NCBI RefSeq assembly: GCF_014269285.1
Contig: NZ_JACOAF010000001.1
Location: 175,514 to 239,513 of the forward strand
Source of the DNA: Rufibacter sediminis
Lineage (GTDB): Bacteria > Bacteroidota > Bacteroidia > Cytophagales > Hymenobacteraceae
Direction of reading: 5' to 3'
DNA: 64,000 nt
Shown: positions 18,508-26,414 of the stretch, piece by piece
Layout of the letters: each line of letters opens with the position of its first letter
Numbering within the stretch: the first letter of the stretch is position 1
Made by a program: the position numbers and the translations under genes
The notes under the pieces: generated by a model
Databases searched by the model: none
What the model was told of the DNA's origin: nothing
Seen by the model: the letters and a program-made list of their open reading frames with translations, nothing else

Positions 18508-19179
18508 ATGGTAGCTAGTTCCACTTTTAAACAAGAGCTTTTGCTGCGGGAGTACGGCCGCAACGTGCAGAACATTGTCCAGTACATCCTCACGGTGGAA
18601 GACCGGGGCAAACGCACGCAGCTGGCCCAATTGCTGGTCAACCTCATGGGCCGTCTGAACCCCAACGTGAAAGACATCCAGGATGCCCAGCAGACGCTCT
18701 GGAACCACTTGTACGTGATGTCAGACGGCAAGCTGGACGTGGACGCGCCCTTTGCCCTGAGCGCCATGGAATACCTCAATGACAAGCCGCAGCGGGTAGA
18801 CTATCCGGTGCAGAACCCCCGGTTCAAGCATTACGGCACCAACCTGGAGCGCCTCATTGACAAAGCCAAGCAGATCAATGATCCGCAGGAACGCGAGGCC
18901 GCCGTTATCTCCATCGGGAAACTGATGAAAGTACTGTACCGCACCTACAACAAAGACAGCGTCACCGACGAGGTGATCCTGGAAAACCTGCGGGATCTCT
19001 CCAAAGGAGAGCTGGACGTGAACCCTGCCCTCATGGAAAAAGGCAATCTTTTTGAAAGCACCATCAAAGCGCCGCAGGGTCCTGGTAACAACAACAATTA
19101 CCAGAACAACAACAACCAGAAGTACAAGAACAACAACCAGAACAAGAATCAGAATCAAAACCGTAGTAAGAATAAATAA
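18508..19179 (+). CDS. DUF4290 protein with Asn-rich tail
   Basis: 223 aa. Residues 1-185 match the Bacteroidota DUF4290 family (LLREYGRNVQNIVQY near the N-terminus is typical); it is predicted to be helical and cytoplasmic, with no known function. The last 35 residues are almost purely Asn, Gln and Lys, a low-complexity basic tail. It ends six bases before murA, the usual DUF4290-murA arrangement in this phylum, so the two are probably cotranscribed. Confidence 0.88.
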   Translation: MVASSTFKQELLLREYGRNVQNIVQYILTVEDRGKRTQLAQLLVNLMGRLNPNVKDIQDAQQTLWNHLYVMSDGKLDVDAPFALSAMEYLNDKPQRVDYPVQNPRFKHYGTNLERLIDKAKQINDPQEREAAVISIGKLMKVLYRTYNKDSVTDEVILENLRDLSKGELDVNPALMEKGNLFESTIKAPQGPGNNNNYQNNNNQKYKNNNQNKNQNQNRSKNK

Positions 19180-19185
19180 GAACGC

Positions 19186-20490
19186 ATGGCGTCTTTTGAA
19201 GTAATAGGGGGTCGTACTTTACACGGCGAAATTATTCCGCAGGGCGCCAAGAACGAGGCGTTACAAATCCTTTGCGCGGTGCTGTTGACCCCTGAGCCGG
19301 TGGTCATCTCCAACATCCCCAACATCCGGGACGTGAACAAACTCATTGAGCTGTTGCGTGACATGGGCGTGGACGTGGAGCAAACCGCACCAGACACCTA
19401 TGTTTTCAAAGCCGAGAACGTTAACCTGGACTACCTCACCACCGAGAAATTCATTGAGCAGGCCCGCGCCATTAGAGGCTCAGTGATGATCCTGGGACCT
19501 ATGCTGGCCCGTTTCGGGGTAGCCAAACTGCCCAAGCCCGGCGGAGATAAAATTGGTCGCAGAAGGCTGGACACGCACTTTGTGGCGTTTGAGAAACTGG
19601 GGGCCAAGTTTACGTATGACTCCGCGGACAGCTTCTACCACCTGGAAGGCAAAAACCTGAAAGGCACGTACATGCTACTGGACGAGGCCTCGGTGACCGG
19701 AACGGCCAACATTGTGATGGCCGCCGTACTGGCTGAGGGGATCACCACCATTTACAATGCGGCCTGCGAGCCTTACCTGCAGCAGCTTTGTAAGATGCTG
19801 AACCGCATGGGTGCTAAAATCAGCGGCATCGGGTCTAACCTGCTCATCATTGAGGGTGTGGAGAAACTGGGCGGTACCGAGCACCGCATGCTCCCGGATA
19901 TGATCGAGATCGGTTCTTTCATCGGTTTGGCCGGCATGACCGGTTCCGAAATCACCATCAAAGACGCTCAGATCAGGGAATTAGGCTTGATCCCGGACAC
20001 GTTCCGCAGATTGGGAATCCAGATGGAGTTCCGGGGCGATGATATTTTCATTCCGGCTCAGGACCATTACGAGATTGACACCTACATTGACGGCAGCATC
20101 CTGACCGTTTCTGACCATACCTGGCCGGGGTTCACCCCAGACTTGCTGAGCATCGCGCTGGTGGTGGCCACCCAAGCCAAAGGTACCGTGCTCATTCACC
20201 AGAAGATGTTTGAGAGCCGCCTGTTCTTCGTGGACAAACTCATTGACATGGGCGCGCAGATCATCCTCTGCGATCCGCACCGTGCCAACGTAATTGGGCA
20301 GAACCGTCAGGTGCCGTTACGCGGCATCTCCATGACGTCGCCGGACATCAGAGCGGGCGTGGCCCTGCTGATCGCCGCGCTTTCCGCCGAGGGCCGCAGC
20401 GTGATCCACAACATTGAGCAGATTGACCGCGGGTACCAGAACATTGACGGCCGTCTGAACGCCATCGGGGCGCAGATCACCCGTCTGTAA
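19186..20490 (+). CDS. murA: UDP-N-acetylglucosamine 1-carboxyvinyltransferase
   Basis: 434 aa. MurA transfers enolpyruvate from PEP to UDP-GlcNAc, the first committed step of peptidoglycan synthesis. Motifs: GAKNEALQI with the substrate-binding Lys22 and Asn23, RGSVMILGPMLARFG, and SPDIRAGVALLIAAL near the end. The mobile loop reads PGGDKIGRRRLDTH: the residue that is Cys115 in E. coli and is alkylated by fosfomycin is Asp121 here. This substitution is known in other lineages to keep activity and give intrinsic fosfomycin resistance. A terminator follows at 20512. Confidence 0.96.
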   Translation: MASFEVIGGRTLHGEIIPQGAKNEALQILCAVLLTPEPVVISNIPNIRDVNKLIELLRDMGVDVEQTAPDTYVFKAENVNLDYLTTEKFIEQARAIRGSVMILGPMLARFGVAKLPKPGGDKIGRRRLDTHFVAFEKLGAKFTYDSADSFYHLEGKNLKGTYMLLDEASVTGTANIVMAAVLAEGITTIYNAACEPYLQQLCKMLNRMGAKISGIGSNLLIIEGVEKLGGTEHRMLPDMIEIGSFIGLAGMTGSEITIKDAQIRELGLIPDTFRRLGIQMEFRGDDIFIPAQDHYEIDTYIDGSILTVSDHTWPGFTPDLLSIALVVATQAKGTVLIHQKMFESRLFFVDKLIDMGAQIILCDPHRANVIGQNRQVPLRGISMTSPDIRAGVALLIAALSAEGRSVIHNIEQIDRGYQNIDGRLNAIGAQITRL

Positions 20491-20511
20491 TCTCGATTAC
20501 CCTACTTTATA

Positions 20512-20543
20512 GAAAAGGGAGCCCTTAACGGCTCCCTTTTTTT
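20512..20543 (+). terminator. terminator after murA
   Basis: AAAAGGGAGCC pairs with GGCTCCCTTTT around CTTAAC, followed by a run of T. Strong intrinsic terminator. Confidence 0.88.
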
Positions 20544-20551
20544 GTGCCCAG

Positions 20552-20600
20552 GAGTTTTCGTTTTGGGGCCATTTTCAGAAAAACAGCTCTAAAACAACTC
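20552..20600. repeat. palindromic element
   Basis: GAGTTTTCGTTTTGGGGC, TTTTCAGAAAA, GCTCTAAAACAACTC. Confidence 0.85.
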
Positions 20601-20661
20601 TTCTATCGGCTCTAGTTTTTCAAAGGAAAATGCACCAAGGCAGGATCATTTCCTCACTTTT

Positions 20662-20697
20662 CCTTTTCCCCTACTTTCAGAAAAAGAGCCCCGAAAC
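20662..20697. repeat. palindromic element, degenerate
   Basis: CCTTTTCCCC, CTTTCAGAAAA, GCCCCGAAAC. Confidence 0.55.
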
Positions 20698-20777
20698 GTA
20701 ATCAGTGGGTTACTTATTGTGCCCGTGAAATGGGTTACCTTTTTGAGGGACAGCGCATTAAAGGTAAACTTCGGCCT

Positions 20778-21587
20778 ATGAAAACTCTCTTCTCGTTTCT
20801 CTCGCTTTTCCTTTTCTGCACGGCCTCCCTCCTTTTCAGTGGATGTGAAGGCAAACAGCAAGAAGCCATGGTTCAGGAAACGGCTACCAGCCAGGATGCC
20901 GCTCAAAGCACCGCCCCACCAGACGAAGCCAAGCCCACCGCCCCGGAGCACGTGATCCGGCAGGCCGAGGTGAAGTTTCAGGTGAAGGACCTTTTTGAAA
21001 GCACCCAGCGGGTAGAGTTATTGGTCTCCGATCTGGGCGCCACACTCGCCAACACCACCCAACAGCAAACCGATGACGCCAAGACCACGGATTTCGTCAT
21101 CCGGGTGCAGCCCGAAAAGTTTAAACCGCTGATGCAGCAGCTGCAGAAAGAGAGCATCCAGTTAGATGTCCGGACTATCTCCACGGAGGATGTGGGCATG
21201 GAGTACGTTGACCTGCAGGCCCGCAAGAAAGCCAAACTGGCGGTGGAGCAGCGTTTTCTGGGTTTGTTGAAAGAAGCCAAGAACATGAAGCAGGTGCTGG
21301 AAGTGGAGCGTGAGATTCAGTTGGTGCGCGAGGAGATTGAAAGTGCCGAAGCCCGTCTTAGGTACCTGCAAAACCAGACGGCGTTCAGCACCATCCGGCT
21401 GTCTATGTACCAGGTGATTCCTACCCATGTGCCGCAGGAACCCGGTTTTGGCAGCAGACTTCTGGCAGCTCTGGACACAGGCTGGCAGCTGTGGCTCTCT
21501 GTGGTGGTAGGTCTCTTCTATGTCTGGCCATTATGGTTGTTAGGTGCGGGCGTGCTTCTTTACCTGCGCAAGCGAAATGTAGCGTAA
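20778..21587 (+). CDS. DUF4349 lipoprotein
   Basis: 269 aa from the ATG at 20778; the frame opens at 20730 but MKTLFSFLSLFLF begins a clear lipoprotein signal with lipobox LFSGC. After a Gln/Ala/Thr-rich linker comes the DUF4349 domain (IRQAEVKFQVKDLFEST onward), including a coiled-coil (AKLAVEQRFLGLLKEAKNM to AEARLRYLQNQ). A C-terminal membrane segment (LWLSVVVGLFYVWPLWLLGA) ends in LRKRNVA. Such proteins are predicted envelope proteins of unknown role. It is flanked by palindromic elements on both sides. Confidence 0.88.
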   Translation: MKTLFSFLSLFLFCTASLLFSGCEGKQQEAMVQETATSQDAAQSTAPPDEAKPTAPEHVIRQAEVKFQVKDLFESTQRVELLVSDLGATLANTTQQQTDDAKTTDFVIRVQPEKFKPLMQQLQKESIQLDVRTISTEDVGMEYVDLQARKKAKLAVEQRFLGLLKEAKNMKQVLEVEREIQLVREEIESAEARLRYLQNQTAFSTIRLSMYQVIPTHVPQEPGFGSRLLAALDTGWQLWLSVVVGLFYVWPLWLLGAGVLLYLRKRNVA

Positions 21588-21589
21588 GC

Positions 21590-21625
21590 GTTTCAGGGCT
21601 CCTTTCAGGAAAACAGCCCTAAAAT
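21590..21625. repeat. palindromic element
   Basis: GTTTCAGGGC, CTTTCAGGAAAA, GCCCTAAAAT, starting three bases after the DUF4349 stop codon. Confidence 0.8.
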
Positions 21626-21663
21626 GGTCAAGCCGTTCAGCAAAGCCCCAGCGTATAACCATC

Positions 21664-21740
21664 GCCCTTGCTGCGTGATAGCACCAGCAAGCGGAAAGAC
21701 GTTCTGGTCTGACTTGTTGGTGAGAACACCAACAAGGAAG
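21664..21740. repeat. pair of short hairpin repeats of a second family
   Basis: Two related hairpins lie side by side: CTTGCTG..CAGCAAG at about 21667-21691 and CTTGTTGGTG with CACCAACAAG at 21713-21736. The latter is almost identical to a hairpin at 55805-55835 in another intergenic region, so this is a dispersed family distinct from the 36-nt element. Confidence 0.65.
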
Positions 21741-21771
21741 GCTGACAATAGGTGAGCAATGTAGCATAGCC

Positions 21772-21807
21772 GCTTTTGATCTTCTTTCTGAAAATCGGCT
21801 TAAAAAC
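21772..21807. repeat. palindromic element
   Basis: GCTTTTGATC, CTTTCTGAAAA, GGCTTAAAAAC. Confidence 0.65.
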
Positions 21808-21828
21808 AGAAACTGAAGCGTGTAAGAA

Positions 21829-21879
21829 CAAGAATCCCTCAGCGTCATCTAATCAGTAGATGGCGCTGAGGGATTCTTG
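21829..21879. terminator. long perfect hairpin, probable terminator or repeat
   Basis: CAAGAATCCCTCAGCG and CGCTGAGGGATTCTTG are exact complements, extended by CATCT/AGATG with one mismatch, around a short AATCAGT-type loop. It is downstream of both the DUF4349 gene and the minus-strand methyltransferase, so it may terminate from both sides, though T-runs are short. Confidence 0.6.
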
Positions 21880-21933
21880 GTTTAGCGAAACGATGTGTCT
21901 GAGGCTGGTTTATAGGCGATGGCTCATCAACAT

Positions 21934-23118
21934 CTATTCTTCACTAGGCTCATTCACGCGCTTGCTGCCTCTGTACAGTTCATACTTGAACAAGCGGCAT
22001 TCAATGGGACCGTTGTACAGAGGAATCCGGCGCGATGGCTTTAGTCCGATGTGTTTGGCGGCTTCCAGGTTTCCGGTGAAGATGCAGGCATCCCAGTCCT
22101 GGAAATTAGATTTCAGGGTGTCACCTATCATTTTGTAGAGGCCGTTGATCTCGCTTTCCTCGCCTATCCGCTCGCCGTAGGGTGGGTTCATCACCACAAT
22201 TCCCTGATCAGACGGCTTTACGGCCTCTTTGAAGTTGAGTTCTTTGATGCGTACGTATTGGTCCAGCTCGGCGTATTCCATGTTCTGGAAGGCGGCTTCC
22301 ACGAAATCAGGGTCTACGTCAGAGCCGAAGATATCGACCTCCACATCGGCTTCTTCTTTGGAGATGGCATCCTGGTACACGCGTTTGTAGAGCTCGGCGT
22401 CGTAATCGGGCCAGCGCATGAAGCCGTAATCGCGGCGGTACACGCCCGGCGCAATGTTGTGGGCAATCATGGCCGCCTCGGCCAGGAACGTGCCCGAGCC
22501 GCACATAGGGTCATACAGCGGCGACCGCTTGTCCCAGCCGCTCAGCAGCAGAATGCCGGCCGCCAACACTTCATTCAAAGGGGCCACGTTCGTCTGCTGC
22601 CGATAGCCCCGGCGGTGCAGTGAGTCGCCCGAGGAATCCAGGGCCAGCGACACGATGTTCTCGTGCATGTGCAGGTTGATTCTCACATCGGGCGTGGTCA
22701 CGTCAATATTGGGCCGACGGCCGGTTTTCTCCCGGAATTGGTCCACAATGGCGTCTTTGGTGAGCTGGGAGACATACAGCGAGTGCTCAAACGTGGAGCG
22801 GGACACCACCGCATTGATGGCGAAGGTATCATTGAGGCTCATGTACGGGTCCCAGTCAATCTCGCGCACCTTCATGTACAGTTCCTTTTCATCGCGGGCC
22901 TTGAACTGGGCAAACGGCTTCAATATCCGGATGGCCGTGCGGCAGCAGATGTTGGCCTGGTAGAGCAGGTACTGGTTTCCGCTGAAGGTCACGGCCCGCA
23001 CCCCTACTTTCACGTACTGCGCCCCCAGATCGCGGAGTTCCTGAGCCAGCACTTCTTCCAAACCCGCCAGGGTAGTTGCCGTCATGTTGAAATTACCCGA
23101 TGATTTTGATTTGGCCAT
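21934..23118 (-). CDS. THUMP-domain SAM-dependent RNA methyltransferase
   Basis: 394 aa from the ATG at 23118; the frame extends 20 codons further (to 23178) without family support. N-terminal THUMP RNA-binding region (FNMTATTLAGLEEVLAQEL, typical of the RlmL/Trm14 type), then a Rossmann methyltransferase with DPMCGSGTFLAEAAM (SAM loop), DVDPDFVEAA and the catalytic NPPYGERIG motif, which implies N2-methylation of guanosine in 23S rRNA or tRNA. Exact target cannot be read from sequence. Monocistronic; divergent from the sugar transporter. Confidence 0.9.
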   Translation of the reverse strand: MAKSKSSGNFNMTATTLAGLEEVLAQELRDLGAQYVKVGVRAVTFSGNQYLLYQANICCRTAIRILKPFAQFKARDEKELYMKVREIDWDPYMSLNDTFAINAVVSRSTFEHSLYVSQLTKDAIVDQFREKTGRRPNIDVTTPDVRINLHMHENIVSLALDSSGDSLHRRGYRQQTNVAPLNEVLAAGILLLSGWDKRSPLYDPMCGSGTFLAEAAMIAHNIAPGVYRRDYGFMRWPDYDAELYKRVYQDAISKEEADVEVDIFGSDVDPDFVEAAFQNMEYAELDQYVRIKELNFKEAVKPSDQGIVVMNPPYGERIGEESEINGLYKMIGDTLKSNFQDWDACIFTGNLEAAKHIGLKPSRRIPLYNGPIECRLFKYELYRGSKRVNEPSEE

Positions 23119-23375
23119 AGAAAGCGGTGTTTGGTTGAGCGGAGCCATTTTGAGGGATGGGCTCCTTTGAAGCGGCAATTTCGGAAAAAAAGTGGCATGC
23201 CGCGCACCTGCCTCCTACCTCGGCCGCCAAATAGAAGAATAATATTGCGTTGGTAGCAACGATAACTTTTTAAAAATTTTTATTAAATTTAGCAAAGCAA
23301 CAGCACCGTAAAACGAGATTTTTCCCACATATTTGATTTTCAGCCCAATGCTCCACACCCCTACCCACTTCTAAC

Positions 23376-24671
23376 ATGTCAAAAGTAATGTCATCCCACT
23401 CTCCTGGCCTTCCAACCCAGGCACCCTCTGTGAATTACACCCGCTCCATGTTCATCATTGGCGCTCTGTTTTTTGTGTTCGGGTTTGTGACCTGGCTCAA
23501 CTCCGTGCTGATCCCTTACCTGAAGATCGCTTGTGAGCTGAACAACTTTGAGTCCTACCTGGTCACGTTTGCCTTTTACATCGCTTATCTGGTCATGGGA
23601 ATTCCGGCGGGTTGGCTGTTAAAGAAAACTGGGTATAAAAAAGGCATGTCGGCGGGGCTGCTGATCATTGCCGCCGGAGCGCTGGTGTTTATCCCGGCCG
23701 CCATGACCCGCACGTATGGCTTGTTTCTCTTGGGCTTGTTTGTGCAGGGAACTGGTTTAACGGTGTTACAGGCGGCCGTGAATCCGTACGTCTCCATCAT
23801 TGGTCCTCCCGAGAGTGCCGCCCAGCGCATCAGCATCATGGGGATCTGCAACAAAATAGCGGGTTCCTCGGCTCCTTTCATCTTAGGCAGCATTTTATTG
23901 GCGGGCGCCGATGACCTGGTGACCAACCTGAGCACCATGGATCTGGCGCAGAAAGCCCAGGGATTGGATGCCCTCGCCTCGCGGGTAATCACGCCTTACC
24001 TCATCATCATGGGTGCCCTGATTCTTCTATCTGTGTTTACGTATTTCTCTGGCCTGCCCGAGGTGGACACCGACCAGGAAGATGAGTCTGTAGCTGCCGC
24101 CAACACCGGTAAAACCAGCGTGTTCCAGTTCCCGCACTTAGTTATTGGCGTGCTGAGCTTGTTCCTGTACGTAGGCGTGGAAGTAATGGCCGGTGACACG
24201 GTGATCAGTTACGCCTCCAGCCAGGGCATTCCGTTAGCCGAAGCATCCCGCTTTACCACCTTCACCCTGTGGGCCATGATTGCCGGTTACGTGATCGGGA
24301 TTATCGCTATCCCCAGATATATCAGCCAGCACAAAGCCCTGCAGATCTGCGCGGTTTTAGGGGTGGTTTTCACGTTGATGGCCATTTTCACCGATGGCTA
24401 CGTGTCTGTGCTGAGCATCTCCCTGCTTGGCCTGGCCAACTCCCTGATGTGGCCCGCCATTTTCCCGCTGGCCATCGCTGATCTGGGACGTTTCACTAAG
24501 ATTGGCTCCTCGCTGCTGGTGATGGGCATTGCCGGCGGGGCGGTACTTCCGCTGCTGTACGGTTTCCTGGTAGACATTGTCAATGCGCAGCAGGCTTACT
24601 GGATGATGGTGCCGTGTTACCTGTTCATCTTGTATTTCGCCGCCCTCGGTTATAAAATTAGAACCAGATAG
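23376..24671 (+). CDS. gluP: glucose/galactose MFS transporter (FHS family)
   Basis: 431 aa with about 12 membrane segments. Matches the fucose-galactose-glucose:H+ symporter branch: FVFGFVTWLNSVLIPYLK in helix 1, the conserved QAAVNPYVSIIGPPESAAQR loop and ICNKIAGSSAPFILGSI. Imports hexoses across the inner membrane by proton or sodium symport. Start ATG 23376 gives a short polar N-terminus before the first helix. Monocistronic, with palindromic element and terminator downstream. Confidence 0.88.
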   Translation: MSKVMSSHSPGLPTQAPSVNYTRSMFIIGALFFVFGFVTWLNSVLIPYLKIACELNNFESYLVTFAFYIAYLVMGIPAGWLLKKTGYKKGMSAGLLIIAAGALVFIPAAMTRTYGLFLLGLFVQGTGLTVLQAAVNPYVSIIGPPESAAQRISIMGICNKIAGSSAPFILGSILLAGADDLVTNLSTMDLAQKAQGLDALASRVITPYLIIMGALILLSVFTYFSGLPEVDTDQEDESVAAANTGKTSVFQFPHLVIGVLSLFLYVGVEVMAGDTVISYASSQGIPLAEASRFTTFTLWAMIAGYVIGIIAIPRYISQHKALQICAVLGVVFTLMAIFTDGYVSVLSISLLGLANSLMWPAIFPLAIADLGRFTKIGSSLLVMGIAGGAVLPLLYGFLVDIVNAQQAYWMMVPCYLFILYFAALGYKIRTR

Positions 24672-24679
24672 GTTCCCTT

Positions 24680-24717
24680 TGATTTGAGGCCGTTTTCTGA
24701 AAAACGGCTCTAAATCA
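24680..24717. repeat. palindromic element
   Basis: TGATTTGAGGC, GTTTTCTGAAAA, GCTCTAAATCA. GTTTT is changed to GATTT and the right arm changed to match. Confidence 0.85.
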
Positions 24718-24718
24718 G

Positions 24719-24751
24719 GAAAGCCACCTCCCCCCCGAGGTGGCTTTTTCT
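24719..24751 (+). terminator. terminator after gluP
   Basis: AAAGCCACCTC pairs with GAGGTGGCTTT and is followed by T-rich sequence. It directly follows a palindromic element at 24680-24717. Confidence 0.85.
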
Positions 24752-24791
24752 ATGCCCCGCCCCGGCGTACTGATTTCTGTTTTCATTTCCG

Positions 24792-24799
24792 TACTTTTG
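24792..24799 (+). promoter_or_regulatory. possible -7 box before murB
   Basis: TACTTTTG fits TAnnTTTG and lies 22 bases before the murB ATG. No clear -33 element. Confidence 0.35.
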
Positions 24800-24821
24800 C
24801 TCAACACTCCATTTCCCTTGC

Positions 24822-25841
24822 ATGACCATTCAGAGAGAAGCCTCGTTGCAGCCGTACAACACCTTTGGCATTGACGCCAGAGCCACCCTTTTGGCCGAGT
24901 TTACCTCCGTGGAAGAACTGCGGCAACTGCTCCAGAACCCCGAGGTGCAGGCCTTGCCTAAACTGATTCTGGGCGGCGGAAGCAACGTCCTTTTCACGCA
25001 GGACGTGGAAGCCGCCGTGCTCCTGAACCGCATCAAAGGCATCACGCTCAACCCCGAAGCCGACGGAAAACATGTGCTGGTGACCTCGGGCAGCGGTGAG
25101 ACCTGGCACGACCTAGTTTTGTACTCGCTGGAGCAGGACCTGGGCGGCATTGAGAACCTGTCATTGATTCCCGGCACCGTGGGCGCGGCTCCGTTGCAGA
25201 ACATCGGCGCCTATGGCGTGGAGCTGAAAGACACCTTTGTCTCGCTGGAAGCACTGGAGATGGAATCCGGCAACTTAGTGACGTTTACCCATGAGCAATG
25301 CGGCTTCGGCTACCGCGAAAGCGTTTTCAAGAAAGAAGCCAAAGGCAAGTTCATTGTCACCTCGGTTACGCTTAGATTAACCAAAGAGCATACGTTCAAC
25401 ACCTCCTACGGCGCCATCCAGGACACCCTGCTCCAACAGCAGGTGCAGGAACTGAGTTTGAAAGCCATCAGCCAGGCCGTGTGCCACATCCGGAGAAGCA
25501 AACTTCCTGATCCGGCTAAAATTGGCAACGCTGGTTCCTTCTTCAAAAACCCCGAGATTCCGTTGGCCTTGTTTGAGATTCTGAAGTCGCAGTACCCGGG
25601 CATCCCCGGCTATCCGGTAAGCCCCGAGACGGTGAAAGTACCCGCCGGCTGGCTCATTGAGCAATGCGGCTGGAGAGGCAAGATCCTGGGCAAACACGGC
25701 GTGCACAAAGACCAGGCGCTGGTGCTGGTGAACTACGGCGGTGCGGCCGGAAATGACGTGAAAGCCCTGGCCTATGAGATCATTCAATCCGTGGAGCAGA
25801 AGTTTGGCATCACCCTCACCCCTGAGGTGAACATTATATAA
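24822..25841 (+). CDS. murB: UDP-N-acetylmuramate dehydrogenase
   Basis: 339 aa. Flavoenzyme that reduces UDP-GlcNAc-enolpyruvate, the MurA product, to UDP-MurNAc using NADPH. FAD-binding motifs NTFGIDA, LGGGSNVLF and IPGTVGAAPLQNIGAYG are present; the catalytic Ser lies in GNAGSFFKNP. Length and the FGYRESVFK region place it in the type I (E. coli-like) class. Start ATG 24822. Monocistronic, followed by a 570-base repeat-rich gap. Confidence 0.96.
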   Translation: MTIQREASLQPYNTFGIDARATLLAEFTSVEELRQLLQNPEVQALPKLILGGGSNVLFTQDVEAAVLLNRIKGITLNPEADGKHVLVTSGSGETWHDLVLYSLEQDLGGIENLSLIPGTVGAAPLQNIGAYGVELKDTFVSLEALEMESGNLVTFTHEQCGFGYRESVFKKEAKGKFIVTSVTLRLTKEHTFNTSYGAIQDTLLQQQVQELSLKAISQAVCHIRRSKLPDPAKIGNAGSFFKNPEIPLALFEILKSQYPGIPGYPVSPETVKVPAGWLIEQCGWRGKILGKHGVHKDQALVLVNYGGAAGNDVKALAYEIIQSVEQKFGITLTPEVNII

Positions 25842-25869
25842 CGCCAGTTGCAATAATCAGAGATTTCGA

Positions 25870-26118
25870 ACCCACCCCTCCAAGGAGGGAAGTTCAACGT
25901 TAGACGGAAAACTCCCCTCCTTGGAGTAGGGCCGTTAAGTTCTAAAAATATAGCTGGTTCAAGTTTCCAACTTGGACCTAAAATGAGCTGAAGTTTTCAA
26001 CTTCAGTGAGCCGTGAGGCTCAAAATATGTAGTAACGTTAATGCCTTCGGGAAGGAGCCAAACCATTGAAATAAAACTTAACGGCCCTACCCTCCTTGGA
26101 GGGGTAAGGGGTGGGTAA
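25870..26118. repeat. MITE-like inverted-repeat structure
   Basis: About 250 bases bounded by inverted arms: ACCCACCCCTCCAAGGAGGG at the left and its complement, interrupted by a few bases, at 26091-26118. A second inner pair is GGCCGTTAAGTT (25930-25941) with AACTTAACGGCC (26075-26086). Between them are small hairpins (AAGTTTCCAACTT; GAAGTTTTCAACTTC; GAGCC/GGCTC). No open reading frame. It looks like a non-coding mobile or degenerate repeat element; CTCC-rich arms of this kind recur in Bacteroidota genomes, as I recall. Confidence 0.6.
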
Positions 26119-26282
26119 TTTTCGTTCACTGAAACTTCCATTATACAAATCGCAACTTAGGCTAAATAATAGAACACCATAAGAATAAGGGATACAACCG
26201 TTTGCAACCAAGATCCTTTCAGGATGACAGATGGAAGCGGAGCGCCAGAATGACCAGTGCCCTACAAGAATTTGAAATAGAA
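26119..26282. other. rest of the murB-mutS2 gap, no gene
   Basis: No gene-like frame. A short hairpin GATCCTTTCAGGATG near 26212-26226 and the following GACAGATGGAAGCGG resemble scattered intergenic repeats. Confidence 0.4.
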
Positions 26283-26328
26283 ATTGATACTAGTATTACC
26301 TAAATATTGATACTAGTATTGCCTAAAT
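26283..26328. repeat. two tandem 23-base units
   Basis: ATTGATACTAGTATT plus ACCTAAAT, repeated immediately with one base changed (GCCTAAAT). Each unit contains the palindrome ATACTAGTAT. Possible protein-binding site pair or simple duplication. Confidence 0.7.
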
Positions 26329-26364
26329 AAAAAAGGGAGCCGGTAAAAACCGGCTCCCTTTTTC
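26327..26364 (-). terminator. terminator after mutS2 (reads both ways)
   Basis: AAAAAAGGGAGCCGG pairs with CCGGCTCCCTTTTT around TAAAAA. On the minus strand it is followed by a T-run and lies 50 bases after the mutS2 stop. Confidence 0.85.
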
Positions 26365-26372
26365 TATGGTAC

Positions 26373-26408
26373 GTTTCAGGCCTGTTTTCTGAAAACTCGG
26401 CCTAAAAC
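26373..26408. repeat. palindromic element
   Basis: GTTTCAGGCC, TTTTCTGAAAA, GGCCTAAAAC, just after the mutS2 stop codon. Confidence 0.9.
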
Positions 26409-26414
26409 AGAAGA

